Origin: Symbiodinium natans
Lineage: Eukaryota; Sar; Dinophyceae; Suessiales; Symbiodiniaceae
Length of the DNA stretch: 64,000 bases
Direction of reading: 5' to 3'
Assembly: GCA_905221605.1 (NCBI GenBank)
Contig: CAJNDS010002451.1
Coordinates: forward strand, 235,001-299,000
Position numbers and translations under genes: made by a program. Below are positions 29,829 to 39,884 of this stretch, one piece after another. Under the pieces are notes generated by a model. The model worked only from the letters and a program-made list of their open reading frames with translations. It did not search any database and was not told the DNA's origin. Position 1 is the first letter of the stretch. Every line of letters starts with the position of its first letter.

Positions 29829-30740
29829 ACCCAGATGATCATGGTCCAGGCCTTGCGGCTGCAGGGCTTAGGGTTTAGGGTTTAGGGTTTCGGGTTTCGG
29901 GTTTCGGGTTTCGGGTTTCGGGTTTTTGGGTTTAGAAGGGGATCCCCATCCTCTGCTTGTTTTGCGATTTCCTGGGGACCCTGGGTTGTCCCGGACCACC
30001 CGAACAATGTACCAAAGTGCACGAGTGCAGTTCGTTGGCTACCCTAAACCCTAAACCCTAAACCCGAAACCCTAAACCCTAAACCCTAAACCCTAAACCC
30101 TAGACCCTAGACCCTAGACCCTAAACCCTAGACCCTGGGAATGGCGCCTCGAAGCCAGGGAAGTTTCAGGATGTTTCAGCTCAAGGGCTCGAGTTTAGGG
30201 TTCAGGGTTTAGGGTTTGGGGTTTAGGATTTAGGGTTTAGGGTTTAGGATTTAGGGATTAGGGTTTAGGGTTTAGGGTTCTCGGCACTTGGGGTAGCCCC
30301 GAACCATCGGGGTCACAGAATGGTGCATCCCAAGCCCAAAACCCAAAGAACCCCAAACCCCCAAACCCCAAACCATAAAACCCCAAAAACCCTAAACTCC
30401 TAAACCCCTAAACAGCTAAACTCCTCCGTGCAACAAAGCCTTGCTGGCCCTCAGATGTATGTCTGCGGCCCCGCTATTGTGGCGTGGCACCTTCGGCCGC
30501 AGATATGCAGTTGCTAGTAGCAGTTTATTGCATGTTGTTTTTCTTATTCTTAGGGTTTAGGGTTTAGGGTTTAGGGTTTAGGGTTTAGGGTTTAGGGTTT
30601 AGGGTTTAGGGTGCAGGTGCCCCCACTCCTAGGGCAGTTTCATGGGTCCTTAACATGGGTTTAGGGTTTAGGGTTTAGGGTCTAGGGTTTAGGGTCTAGG
30701 GTTTAGGGTCTAGGGTTTAGGGTTTTAGGATTTTAGGGTT
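29829..30740. repeat. telomere-like tracts and spacers
   Basis: TTTCGGG variant block at 29885-29925, CCCTAAA/CCCTAGA at 30040-30135, TTTAGGG at 30195-30280, CCCCAAA words at 30340-30410, clean TTTAGGG at 30550-30612 and TTTAGGG/TCTAGGG at 30658-30750. Spacers are unique and not coding-like. Confidence 0.8.
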
Positions 30741-30754
30741 TTAGGGTTTTCGGG

Positions 30755-31085
30755 TTCCACAACGTGTAAGGAGGGACGACGAACACCATAAAGCGCATTG
30801 CATCACATTGTAAATTGTAGGCAACACCTGGAACATCACATTCAACACGATTGGAAACAACTCCTGCGAGCCAGGCAAGTTCTTATTCGGGACGGCTGCG
30901 TCAGTGTCTTGTTTCATTTCCTTCGTGGCTTTGCACAGCCCCGATTTCGAACTCGATATCACAGCAAAAAACGAAATCCTTTAGCCCTGGCCAAGCTGCG
31001 GCACTGGAGGTGGCCGGGTGACTGGACATCCTTCGTGCTTGGCGGAGCCGCGTGGAGAGCATTCACGCGTCGGCGTCGGCTTAAC
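30755..31085. other. unique island with conflicting frames
   Basis: A 330 bp island has a + frame (30798-31106, 102 codons) and a minus frame (30741-30962, 73 codons), both moderately protein-like. Both are partly closed by telomere-like words. I cannot choose a strand and recognise no family. Confidence 0.3.
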
Positions 31086-31454
31086 GGTTTAGGGTTTAGG
31101 GTTTAGGGTTTAGGGTTCAGGGTTCAGGGTTCTGGCAGGAAGCCTTGGGTGTTGTTGTGTCTCGGACATATAGATGGTTTGCCCTACCTCGAGAGGCGCC
31201 GCGTCGAAGTCTTCGGCTACTTAGTTTGAGGCAAAACCAGTGCAGGTCCCTTGGCGCTTCCTTAGGCATTGGATTAAGGGTTTAGGGTTTAGGGTTTAGG
31301 GTTCTGTGGGGCGCAGGCCTAAACCCCAAACCTTGAACCCCTAACCCCTGTGGGGACTTCAAGGGAACATCGAAGGGCGCAAGCTCCAAAGCCCCGACGG
31401 CCGTGGAAACTCTAGCGGCAGCACCAGCCAGAGCTACTAAGGCCCCGAAACCGT
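31086..31454. other. TTTAGGG patches and spacer
   Basis: TTTAGGG/TTCAGGG at 31086-31130 and 31278-31303. The remaining DNA is unique without a clear frame. Confidence 0.6.
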
Positions 31455-31760
31455 AAAACCCTAAAACCCTAAAACTTTAAAACCCCAAAGCCCCAAAACC
31501 CCAAAGCCCCAAAACCCCAAAACCCCAAAACCCCAAAACCCCAAAACCCCAAAACCCCAAAACCCCAAAACCCCAAAACCCTAAAACCCTAAACCCTAAA
31601 ACCCAAAAACCCAACAACCCAAAATCCCAAACACCCCAAAACCCCAACACCCCAAAACCCTAAAACCCTAAAACCCTAAAACCCTAAAACCCTAAAACCC
31701 TAAAACCCTGAATCCCTGAAACCCTGAAACCCTTAAACCCTGAAACCCTGAAACCCTGAA
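31455..31760 (-). repeat. CCCCAAAA and CCCTAAAA octamer array
   Basis: A central block of about ten CCCCAAAA units (31490-31575), the same octamer as ciliate telomeres, flanked by CCCTAAAA and CCCTGAAA units. Several units are irregular near 31590-31660. Confidence 0.9.
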
Positions 31761-32666
31761 CCCTAGAAACCTATCCGGGTGGTTCGGGGTAAGGAGGTTT
31801 AGAGCCCTGGTGTTCTGAGGGGATTGAAACCCTAACACACTAGCACCATAAAACCCCAAAACCCTAAAATCCTAATACCCTAAACCCTAAACCCTAAACC
31901 CTAAAGCCTAAAGCCTAAAGCCTAAAGCCTAAACCCTAAACCCTGAACCCTAAACCCTAAAGCCCTAAAACCCTAAAGCCCTGAGGGGATTATGGTCCAA
32001 TTCGTCCTCCTGCTCTGCTTTGGCTTGCCCGCCCTGCAGCAGCTTTGCTTGAACACAGAGAACTCCGGATTCAGGTGTTGGGGCTTCGGGTGCTGGTTTA
32101 GGGTTTCGGGTTTAGGGTTTAGGGTTTAGGGTTTAGGGAGGTGTCGACTACTACACCGGCCACGCGCGCCCAAACAGTAAATAACTCTTATAACCCTGGA
32201 ATTCTAACGCCCCCTAGACTCCCAAAGCCCGCACAGTACTCCAAAAAAAACCTCTCTCGCAACAACCCTGGCGCACGAAAACCCTAAACCCTAAACCATT
32301 GACCCCAAACACCTCAATTCCTTCTCCTTTGAGTATCACAACTCTCGCAAGCACCCGAAAGTGTCCCTACACCCCTAGTCCGGGCCCGTCTAAACATGTT
32401 GTTTAAACAACTCATAAGAACTCTGAACCCTAAACCCGAAACCCTAAACCCTAAACCCGAAACCCTAAACCCTAAACCACGTAGCTGCAAAGCCCGAAAG
32501 CTCCTTCAGGAATTGAGAGACAGTAGGGTCGAAGGCTTAGGGCGCTGCGCTTTCTGGCCGGAGTGTTATGGGTTCTCCTACTACCCCCCTCTTCTACCCC
32601 CCTTTTCTAGGTTCCGCCTTAGATAACCTTAATGAGGCTTAATTATCCCTAAATAGCCTTAATTTT
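31761..32666. other. mosaic with CCCTAAA variants and spacer
   Basis: CCCTAAA/CCTAAAG at 31870-31985, TTTAGGG at 32095-32138 and CCCTAAA/CCCGAAA at 32425-32478. The unique piece at 32480-32640 and others are not convincingly coding; 32615-32660 is A/T-rich with repeated CTTAAT words. Confidence 0.6.
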
Positions 32667-33125
32667 AACGCTACGCGACCCGCCTCGGCCCGGCCCAGCG
32701 CATCCGCATGAGCATGGTGATTCCGCAGCGCCCAAGTCGCTGGACCCCAAGCAATAAGGGTTGGGTTTAGGGTTTAGGGTTCCGGGTTTATGGTTTATGG
32801 TTTATGGTTTGGGGTTTAGGGTTGAGGGTTAGTTTAGGATTGAGGGCTTAGGGCTCAAGGTTCACGCTTTTGGGTTTAGGGTTCAAGAGACGGATTGCCC
32901 CTCAGGGTGGGGTAGGGGGGGTGGGGGGGGAATATAGCAATAGGGGGGGGGGGGGGGGGGGGGGGGGGTGTTGGGGGGGGGTTGGGGGGGGTTGCGGACC
33001 CCGGTTTCCTAGGGAGGGTGCCCATTTGAGACAAAAAAAGGGGTCCGAAAAATGGTTTTGGGTGCCTGTTCTGACAACCTATACACCTCCGGCCCGAGGC
33101 CTCGGCGGACATGGGAACCCCATTT
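32667..33125 (+). repeat. segmental duplication, copy B
   Basis: Matches 655-1170: near-identical GCTACGCGACCCGCC leader, the same order of degenerate TTTAGGG/TTTATGG words, a poly-G tract (about 32914-32990), then CGGACC and GAGGCCTCGGCGGA. The left breakpoint is at ACGCTACGCG; the DNA 5' of it differs. Confidence 0.85.
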
Positions 33126-33268
33126 AAACCCTAGACCCTAGACCCTAAACCCTAAACCCTAAACCCTAAACCCTAAACCCTAAACCCTAAACCCTAAACC
33201 CTAAACCCTAAACCCTAAACCCTAAACCCTAAACCCTAAACGAAACCCTAAACCCTAAACCCTGGGCG
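33126..33268 (-). repeat. CCCTAAA array
   Basis: About nineteen CCCTAAA units beginning with CCCTAGA; one CGAAA irregularity near 33240. Confidence 0.95.
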
Positions 33269-33429
33269 GGGGGGGTAGTATAGAGCGGGGTAGTAGGGGA
33301 ACCCATGGGAGTGTTGAGTCAGGGTTCAGGGTGTGGGATTGCGACTTCAGGGGGGGGGGGGCGTTTAGGCCCTAAGCCTTCAACCTTAAACCTTAAACCT
33401 GAAACCTTAAACCCTAAACCCTAAACCCT

Positions 33430-34300
33430 AAAGCCTACATGTAGGATTTGAGCGTAGTGGGACGAGTCGTGCTTTATCTCTAAGGCCTGAGGTTGATTTC
33501 ATCATCGAAGCATGGGAGTCGCCGAAAAAGCAGCACCTGCCACAGTCTATCGCTACCTCGTCTACAGAATTCCGAGTGCCCCCTACAGTCGTAACATTCA
33601 CTCCCCCACTCCACCATAGGTACCGCTGGGCAACCCAGAAGCCCAAACACTTGTGTGCCAAACCCAGGAGATCTGCAACTACACCGAGTGTCACGCCACC
33701 AGCGCCGGTGTCAGGACCCGAAGATGGCATCGCCATGTCGCAGACGCGACTGTCACCTGTTGCCATTACCTAGCCCTGGTTATTGCTTGCCGCGGCTTCC
33801 CGACACGAAGAGGCCGCGAATGCGCAAGTGCCGTAGTTGCAACTTGGCAACTCGGCGCTGGCGCGAGAAGCTCAGGAACAAGTTAAAAGATTTGCTCTCT
33901 TGCTGCATCAAGAAGACGATCATGTGTACATTGCTAGTAACAGTGGGTCAGGGGGTGCTGCCGCGTAGTTCCGGGCGTGGTGAAGGGTGGTTGAGTCGGA
34001 AGATCCCTTGAGGAAGACCCGTAGCCGACCTCTCAGGGCTGCAAATGTAGTCTAAGTACTGCTACGTGAGTTTTCAGGTGCTTTGGGTTCTGTTAGGGGT
34101 TATGATGTACTTACTACTACTGTCAGCTTGTGCTACCAATGCTACTCACACGGTTTCCACTAGTAGTAGTACAGTAGTACTAGTGTAGTATTACCACTGC
34201 GTCTGAGGCCCTGCTTTGCCGAAACCCGAAATCCTAATCCCTCAAGCCCTTCAACCCCGAGCACTGCCCGAAGACCCCAGGAGTGGGTTTCAATGTTCAG
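33430..34300. other. unique island, possible coding on + strand
   Basis: An 870 bp island almost free of telomere-like repeats. Overlapping + frames at 33576-33773 and 33655-34011 include RMRKCRSCNLATRRWREKLR, basic and Cys-containing; a minus frame covers 33428-33766. I cannot identify a family or settle the frame. A palindromic CTAGTAGTAGTAC/GTACTAGTG patch lies at 34160-34185. Confidence 0.3.
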
Positions 34301-34974
34301 GATTTTAGGGTTTGGGGCTTAGGGTTTAGGATTTTCGGGTTTTAGGGCGTTTAAGGGGTCTTAAGGGAGTCTTAGGGGCTCTGAGAGGTAGGGGGTTTAT
34401 GGGGTCTGAAGGGAGTGAAATGGGGCTTGGGGTTATATGGGGTTTGAGGCTTCTTGAAGAGGTTTTCAGGGGCTTTGGGTTTCGTTGGGGATTTCTTCAA
34501 GGGTTCTGGAGACGCGGGGCTTAAGGGGTGCTCCAAGGACATGGCGGAATTCCATGAGACCACACAAAAGCCCTGAAGCCCGTAGTCTTCTACCGTGCTT
34601 GCTCGCCGGTGTGCAGTCGGCGTTTTGGGTCTAGGGCTTGGGGTTCAGAGGGCAGAGGGTTAGGGTTTAGAGTTTAGGGTTTGGGGTTTGGGGTTTAGGG
34701 TTTAGGGTTTGATAATTTCCCACGCCGCCCGAGCAAAACAACGCCTTTCATGGACGTTTCGCGGGTCCACAGTTTGTGTCAATGCTCATAGCCCTAGACA
34801 AAGCCGTATGATAACAAAGCCAAACCCTAAGCCCAGAGAAGCCAAAAAGCCGAAGCCCACATACCCTAAAACCCGAAACATACCAGCCCAGTGACACCCT
34901 TTACCCGTTTTTTGGCTCTGGGTTCCCTTATAAAGTAACCAGCCAAAAAAGTAAACCCTAATCCCTAAACCCTA
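34301..34974. other. degenerate TTTAGGG words and spacer
   Basis: GGGTTTNGGGG words at 34300-34500 and TTTAGGG/TTTGGGG at 34660-34712. A + frame at 34709-34894 reads AARAKQRLSWTFRGSTVCVN before entering CCCTAAA-like codons, too weak to call. Confidence 0.5.
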
Positions 34975-35255
34975 AACCCTAAACCCTAAACCCTTAACCC
35001 TAAACCCTAAACCCTAAACCCTAAAACCTAAACCCTAAACCCTAAACCCTAAACCTACAACCCCACCCTGAACCCTTAACCCTGAACCCTGAAACCTGAA
35101 CCCTAAGCCCTAAGCCCTAAGCCCTAAGCCCTAAGCCCTAAGCCCTAAGCCCTAAGCCCTAAGCCCTAAGCCCTAAGCCCTGAGCCCTAAGCCCTAAGCC
35201 CTAAGCCCTAAGCCCTAAACCCTAAACCCTAAACCCTAACCCTAAACCCACCAAC
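34955..35255 (-). repeat. CCCTAAA then CCCTAAG variant array
   Basis: Canonical and mixed units to 35095, then about sixteen CCCTAAG units (35101-35215) with a single CCCTGAG, then canonical units. Confidence 0.95.
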
Positions 35256-35434
35256 TTTTGAACCCCCGAGCCCTAAACGGAGAGCACCTGGGTGGCCCTT
35301 CCTCGTCATGGATGGCTCTTTCCCGCCGCCTGGCGCAGCGCGGGTCACTGCTGGGGTGCGCAGGAAGGCCCCAGTCGGGGCCTTCGGGTTAGGGGTTTCG
35401 GTTTTGAGGGTTTTGAGGGAGTTATGTTTTCGGA

Positions 35435-35707
35435 TTGTTGGGGATTTCGGCTGTAGGTGGCAGGGATACAGTCGAGCTAACTGAGATAAGTCGCCATCCT
35501 GCACTGCAACATAGCGCTCTTCTGGCATCCAAAGTGCCTCTCGCATCGCACCTTTCACTGCAACGCGTCGGCACATGGGCGACCAACCCAAGCAAAAGCA
35601 CTGCGTCAGGTAGCTCCGAAGCACCTGCAAAAGAGAAGGCTTGCTTGACAAAGAAACACCAGGAACATCGCAACGCGCTGTTTGTGTTCGATAAGGGGTA
35701 CGTTTAA
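35435..35707 (+). CDS. exon-like fragment
   Basis: A + frame of about 90 codons reads GRDTVELTEISRHPALQHSA, then LASKVPLASHLSLQRVGTWA, then EAPAKEKACLTKKHQEHRNA, ending VFDKGYV and TAA. An internal GGCTGTAG/GTGG near 35455 could be an acceptor. The opposite strand also has open frames but of poorer texture. No family recognised. Confidence 0.35.
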   Translation: MLGISAVGGRDTVELTEISRHPALQHSALLASKVPLASHLSLQRVGTWATNPSKSTASGSSEAPAKEKACLTKKHQEHRNALFVFDKGYV

Positions 35708-35718
35708 GAGTTTAGGGT

Positions 35719-35786
35719 TGGGATGTTCCCGAACAGTTCTTAATAGGGATTTTAGCAGGGGGTACTAAAATCCCTAGAGAGGGCGC
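35719..35786 (+). mobile_element. partial copy, MITE-like family 1
   Basis: TTGGGATGTTCCCGAACAGT then CTTAATAGGGATTTTAG, as in the left half of the complete elements, followed by GGGGGTACTAAAATCCCTA, an internal inversion of the same words. Confidence 0.6.
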
Positions 35787-35885
35787 CTCTTGTTCTTGTT
35801 GGGCTTGCGCCACGACCATGAAGTAGATCCCAACATGTCGTGCAGCCCAAACCCCCCCAAACCCCACACCCTAAGCCCACCATTT

Positions 35886-36166
35886 AGAGAACCCTAAGCC
35901 CTAAGCCCTAAGCCCTAAGCCCTAAGCCCTAAGCCCTAAGCCCTAAGCCCTAAGCCCTCAAGACACAAATGAGTAGAATAAACCCTAAACCCCTAACCCC
36001 TAACCCCTAACCCCTGACCCCTAACCCCTAACCCCTAACCCCTAACCCCTAACCCCTAAACCCTAAACCCTAAACCCTAAACCGTAAACCCTAAACCCTA
36101 AACCCTAAACCCTAAACCCTAAACCGTAAACCCTAAACCCTAAACCCTAAACCCTAAACCCTACAG
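35886..36166 (-). repeat. CCCTAAG, CCCCTAA and CCCTAAA blocks
   Basis: About ten CCCTAAG units (35890-35958), a short unique interruption, ten CCCCTAA heptamers (35984-36058), then about fifteen CCCTAAA units with two CCGTAAA. Three variants in adjacent pure blocks. Confidence 0.95.
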
Positions 36167-36189
36167 GGGTAGGTCTGCTTGGAAGTTGT

Positions 36190-36330
36190 TTGCCAACCCT
36201 TCCGCGAGAGGGACCAGAGGAATCAATGCACGCACGTGCTCTCCTTCCGCCCCGGAAGGGCCAGGCCAGCAAGAGTAAGGGCTTTCAAGCAGCTCAGAGC
36301 GGTTTGGGGTTTAGGTTTGGTTTTTTTTTA
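36190..36330 (+). CDS. possible exon-like fragment, frame uncertain
   Basis: Two + frames are plausible: one reads MHARALLPPRKGQASKSKGF, the other KLFANPSARGTRGINARTCS. The piece is bounded by CCCTAAA arrays on both sides. Weak evidence. Confidence 0.2.
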
Positions 36331-36427
36331 ACCTTAAAACCCCCGGACCCATTTGCTAGACACCGTCCCATCAGAACGGCAAGCAAAGCGGAGCTTAGAC
36401 AGAGCAAAAGCAACGAAGCCGAACCCC

Positions 36428-36665
36428 CCCTAAACCCTAAACTAAACCCTAAAACCCCTAAAACCCCTAAAACCCCTAAAACCCCTAAAACCCCTAAAAC
36501 CCTAAAACCCTAAAACCCTAAAACCCTAAAACCCTAAAACCCTAAAACCCTAAAACCCCAAAACCCCAAAACCCTAAAACCCTAAAACCCTAAAACCCTA
36601 AAACCCTAAAACCCTAAAACCCTAAAACCCTAAAACCCTAAAACCCTAAAACCCTAAACCCTAGA
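36428..36665 (-). repeat. CCCTAAAA octamer array
   Basis: Five CCCCTAAAA nonamers followed by about twenty CCCTAAAA octamers with two CCCCAAAA units. Confidence 0.95.
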
Positions 36666-36829
36666 CCCAAAACCCTAAACTCTAAGCCCCAAACCCCAAA
36701 CCCCAAGCCCTTCACCCCAATCCCCGGACCCGTAAAACTGCAAGATGCCAGGTCCGGTACGCGGAGCTTCGCGCGGCCCTCGGACGACTTCTTCGGGTCC
36801 CGCTTCGAGGTCCGGACTTCAAGGGTGTA

Positions 36830-37115
36830 GGGTTTGGGGGGGTTTGGGGGGGTTTAGGGGGGTTTAGGGGGGTTTAGGGGGGTTTAGGAGGGTTTAGGAG
36901 GGTTTAGGAGGGTTTAGGAGTGTTTAGGAGGGTTTAGGAGGGTTTAGGGTGCAGGGTTTTGGATTTACGGCCAGGTTGCCTAGGGGTCTTATGGTTTATA
37001 CGGACCATGCAAGGGGGTGCGTCATGTCAAAAGGGTTTTGAGTGCAGCACTTTACATGGTCTTGTAGTGCAGGGTTTTAGAGGGCTTTAGGGGTTTGATT
37101 GATGGGGTTTAGGGT
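36830..37115 (+). repeat. GGGGGGTTTA / GGAGGGTTTA decamer array
   Basis: About twelve units of a G-extended telomere-like word (GGTTTAGGGG then GGTTTAGGAG) at 36833-36955, followed by unique DNA with isolated GGGTTTAGGG words. Confidence 0.85.
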
Positions 37116-37139
37116 TTGGCGATTCTAGAAGGCTCTATC

Positions 37140-37275
37140 CAAAAACCCTAAACCCTAAACCCTAAACCCTAAGCCCTAAGCCCTAAACCCTAAACCCTAA
37201 ACCCTAAACCCTAAACCCTAAACCCTAAACCCTAAACCCTAAACCCTAAACCCTAAACCCTAAACCCTAAACCCA
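37140..37275 (-). repeat. CCCTAAA array
   Basis: About nineteen units including two CCCTAAG. Confidence 0.95.
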
Positions 37276-37620
37276 ACAGTAAGCACAAAACATCAAGCAG
37301 AAGGCCGCTTGATTCTCAGGTTGCTGGGGAAGAGGCTGCTAGAGTTCGGCTCCTTCAGGGTTTGGGTTTCGGGCCCAAGCTTTGGCGTAGACCCTGAACC
37401 CTAAACCCCAAACCCTAAAGCCCTAAACCCTGGATCCCCAACTCCGGCTCATCGGGTGATGTTGTCAGGTGGCAATGTTTTCATGACATGGAGAGGGCTC
37501 CGTATAAAACAAAGGATCCCCAAATCCAACCCCCCAGCACCCCTCACTCCCAAAAAAAACCAACAACACCAAAAAACAACAAACATCAACAGAAAACAGC
37601 AACTAAAACAAGACATACCT
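37276..37620. other. unique spacer, A-rich 3' part
   Basis: Unique DNA with a few CCCTAAA-like words (37390-37430). An A/C-rich run (37545-37615) leads into the microsatellite. No reliable gene; the open frames here run into (TA)n. Confidence 0.5.
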
Positions 37621-37755
37621 ACATATATATGTGTATATATATACATATATATATATACACATATATATATATATATACATATATACATATATATATATGT
37701 GTATATATATGTGTATATATACATATACATATATATATATATATATATATATGCG
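37621..37755. repeat. (TA)n/(TATG)n microsatellite
   Basis: About 135 bp of TA with interspersed TATGTG and TACATA words. Frames across it encode Tyr/Ile repeats on both strands and are not genes. Confidence 0.95.
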
Positions 37756-37829
37756 CATAATCAGTCATTTCATCACACACAAAGCGAGCCCCACTTCGCT
37801 GATCCATCCCAGCTCCAGAACCCCCCTGC

Positions 37830-38245
37830 ACCCTAAACCCTAAACCCTAAACCCTAAGCCCTAAACCCCCCCCCGGGAGGACGGAGAGCCCGTGGAGGAG
37901 GCTCCATGGAGGCCCTTCATCTCGAAACATCGCATGTAGGGTTTTAGGGTCTTTAGGGTTTTAGGATTTTGGGGTTTTAGGGTTTCAGGGTTTTAGGGTT
38001 TTAGGGTTTTGGGGTTTTAGGGTTTTGGGGTTTTAGGGTTTTAGGGTTTCTGGTTTCAGGGTTTTAGGGTTCAGGTTTCAGAGTTAGGCCCGAAAGCCCC
38101 AAACGGTGCTGGACTCCTAGGCACACAGTTTCTGATGCTCTTAGACACGAGAAGTCCAGTTGTGTTCTTGCGGTGCTGGTTGAGTTTAGGGTTTAGGGTT
38201 TAGGGTTTAGGGTTTAGGGTTTAGGGTTTAGGGTTTAGGGTTTTT
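37830..38245. repeat. telomere-like tracts including TTTTAGGG
   Basis: CCCTAAA at 37832-37865, TTTTAGGG/TTTTGGGG octamers at 37937-38075, and TTTAGGG at 38184-38240. Confidence 0.85.
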
Positions 38246-38349
38246 TGGGGGATTCGTGCAGGGATTCATGTCAGGGGCCTTTGGGGGCCTAAATGGAGTG
38301 CCGCACTGTGGGCCTGTGCTGTTCACACCGCTTTCTCTCCAACTGGCCC

Positions 38350-38626
38350 CACAAGACACACAAACACACACACACACANNNNNNNNNNNNNNNNNNNNNN
38401 NNNNNNNNNNNNNNNNNNNNNNNNNNNNNNNNNNNNNNNNNNNNNNNNNNNNNNNNNNNNNNNNNNNNNNNNNNNNNNCCACACACACATTGCACACACA
38501 CGCACACACACCACACGGCAGCCCACACACACACCACACACCACCACCACACACACACGCACACACACACACACGCAGCCCACACACACCCCACACACAC
38601 GCACACACACACACACACACACCCCA

Positions 38627-38669
<43 letters not shown>

Positions 38670-38684
38670 ACCCACACACACACA

Positions 38685-38720
<36 letters not shown>
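38350..38720. repeat. (CA)n microsatellite containing an assembly gap
   Basis: CA repeats with periodic CACACACGCA, CCACAC and ACACCCCAC variants. The gap of 100 N at 38379-38478 lies inside it, so true length is unknown. Thr-His and Cys-Val frames here are artefacts. Confidence 0.95.
38379..38478. other. assembly gap (100 N)
   Basis: Exactly 100 N, the conventional placeholder for a gap of unknown size. Confidence 1.
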
Positions 38721-38723
<3 letters not shown>

Positions 38724-38889
38724 GACCCACAAGGCCCCTTGCTTCGAGCAGCCCCAACATCCCTGCGCCAGAGGCCACCGCAAGAAGGGCCTGGCAAGGG
38801 AATGGAGGTCCTCCGAGATGCAAAAAAAGTGCGAGTGTTTAGGGATTCAGGCCCCATTTGTTGGGGGCTTGAGGTTAGGGGTCTAGAGT

Positions 38890-39215
38890 TTTAGGGTTTT
38901 AGGGTTTTAGGGTTTAGGGTTCAGGGTGCGGGGTTTAGGGTTTAGGGTTTAGGGTTTAGGGTTTAGGGTTTAGGGTTTAGGGTTTAGGGTTTAGGGTTTA
39001 GGGTTTAGGGTTTAGGGTTTAGGGTTTAGGGCGTAGCATCCCTACAGCTTTGCAAGGCTGAGCTCGGTCTGGGTTTGCTTAGGGGTTGGTTGGGACGAGT
39101 GGTACGGGGGAATGAAGGGCGAAGGTTCCTTTTAGGGTTTAGGGCGGTTTGGGGTTTAGGATTTAGGGTTTAGGGTTTAGGGTTTAGGGTTTAGGGTTCA
39201 GGATTCAGGGTTTTA
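38890..39215 (+). repeat. TTTAGGG arrays
   Basis: TTTTAGGG then about fourteen clean TTTAGGG units (38930-39030), a 100 bp unique spacer, then TTTAGGG at 39133-39215. Confidence 0.95.
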
Positions 39216-39539
39216 GGGTCGTATCTTCTAATAAGTTTAGGTCGGACTTATTTAAGTCCAGAGCTGAGGGCTCTTGCAACTAAGAGCATCGGAGTTTGTC
39301 TTTTCATTTTGCGTGGTTTTCGGTCGGGGACCCCTCGGTGGTACCCTTACGTATCCCTTTTCAAGCCTCATTCTGCACACTAAGCCCTAAATCCGAAAGA
39401 GTCTTGGACAACAAGCTCCTTGGTTGTGATTGACCCGACTCTGGTCGGACCGGGCCATCTTCGGGTCTCAGGGATTCCGGATTCCGGGTTTCGGGCTTTG
39501 TAGTCTCATGTTTCTAATGGGTTCTGTTCTATGAACAGG

Positions 39540-39710
39540 TACTATATGTGGACCCGAATTTCGACAGCCGCCACCCGAGAAGGAAGTATTTTCCCGGCAT
39601 GCAGAAAAAAATCATTCTTGGCAGCAGGATGTGACGAACACGCGACTGCGAAGGCTCGGGCGTTGTCTCACACAGCTTGGGCCTGTTCCTCGCAGTGCAT
39701 GATACCGGGG
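39540..39710 (+). CDS. exon-like fragment after a strong acceptor
   Basis: Preceded by GTTTCTAATGGGTTCTGTTCTATGAACAG, with a branch-like CTAAT and AG at 39538-39539. Two + frames look protein-like: one reads CGPEFRQPPPEKEVFSRHAE and stays open to 39709; another reads VLYVDPNFDSRHPRRKYFPG and stops near 39633. The signal for an exon start is better than the choice of frame. No family recognised. Confidence 0.35.
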
Positions 39711-39884
39711 TTTGACTTATGGTGTTGGGGCGGAGGGTACTACGGCCTAAGGCCTAAGCTCGAAACCCAAATCCTAAGGTCGGCAGTCGCAGATGTAGGA
39801 GCTGACCCACAGGCCTCCAAGCAACATGCCGCGGCCTCGACCCGAAGCCCAGGGGCAAGTCGTCTCTATGTAGGACCTTAAGAC

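Noticed and set aside
38228-38894. Long Thr-His and Cys-Val ORFs
   Set aside because: Six-frame products of a (CA)n microsatellite running through 100 N.
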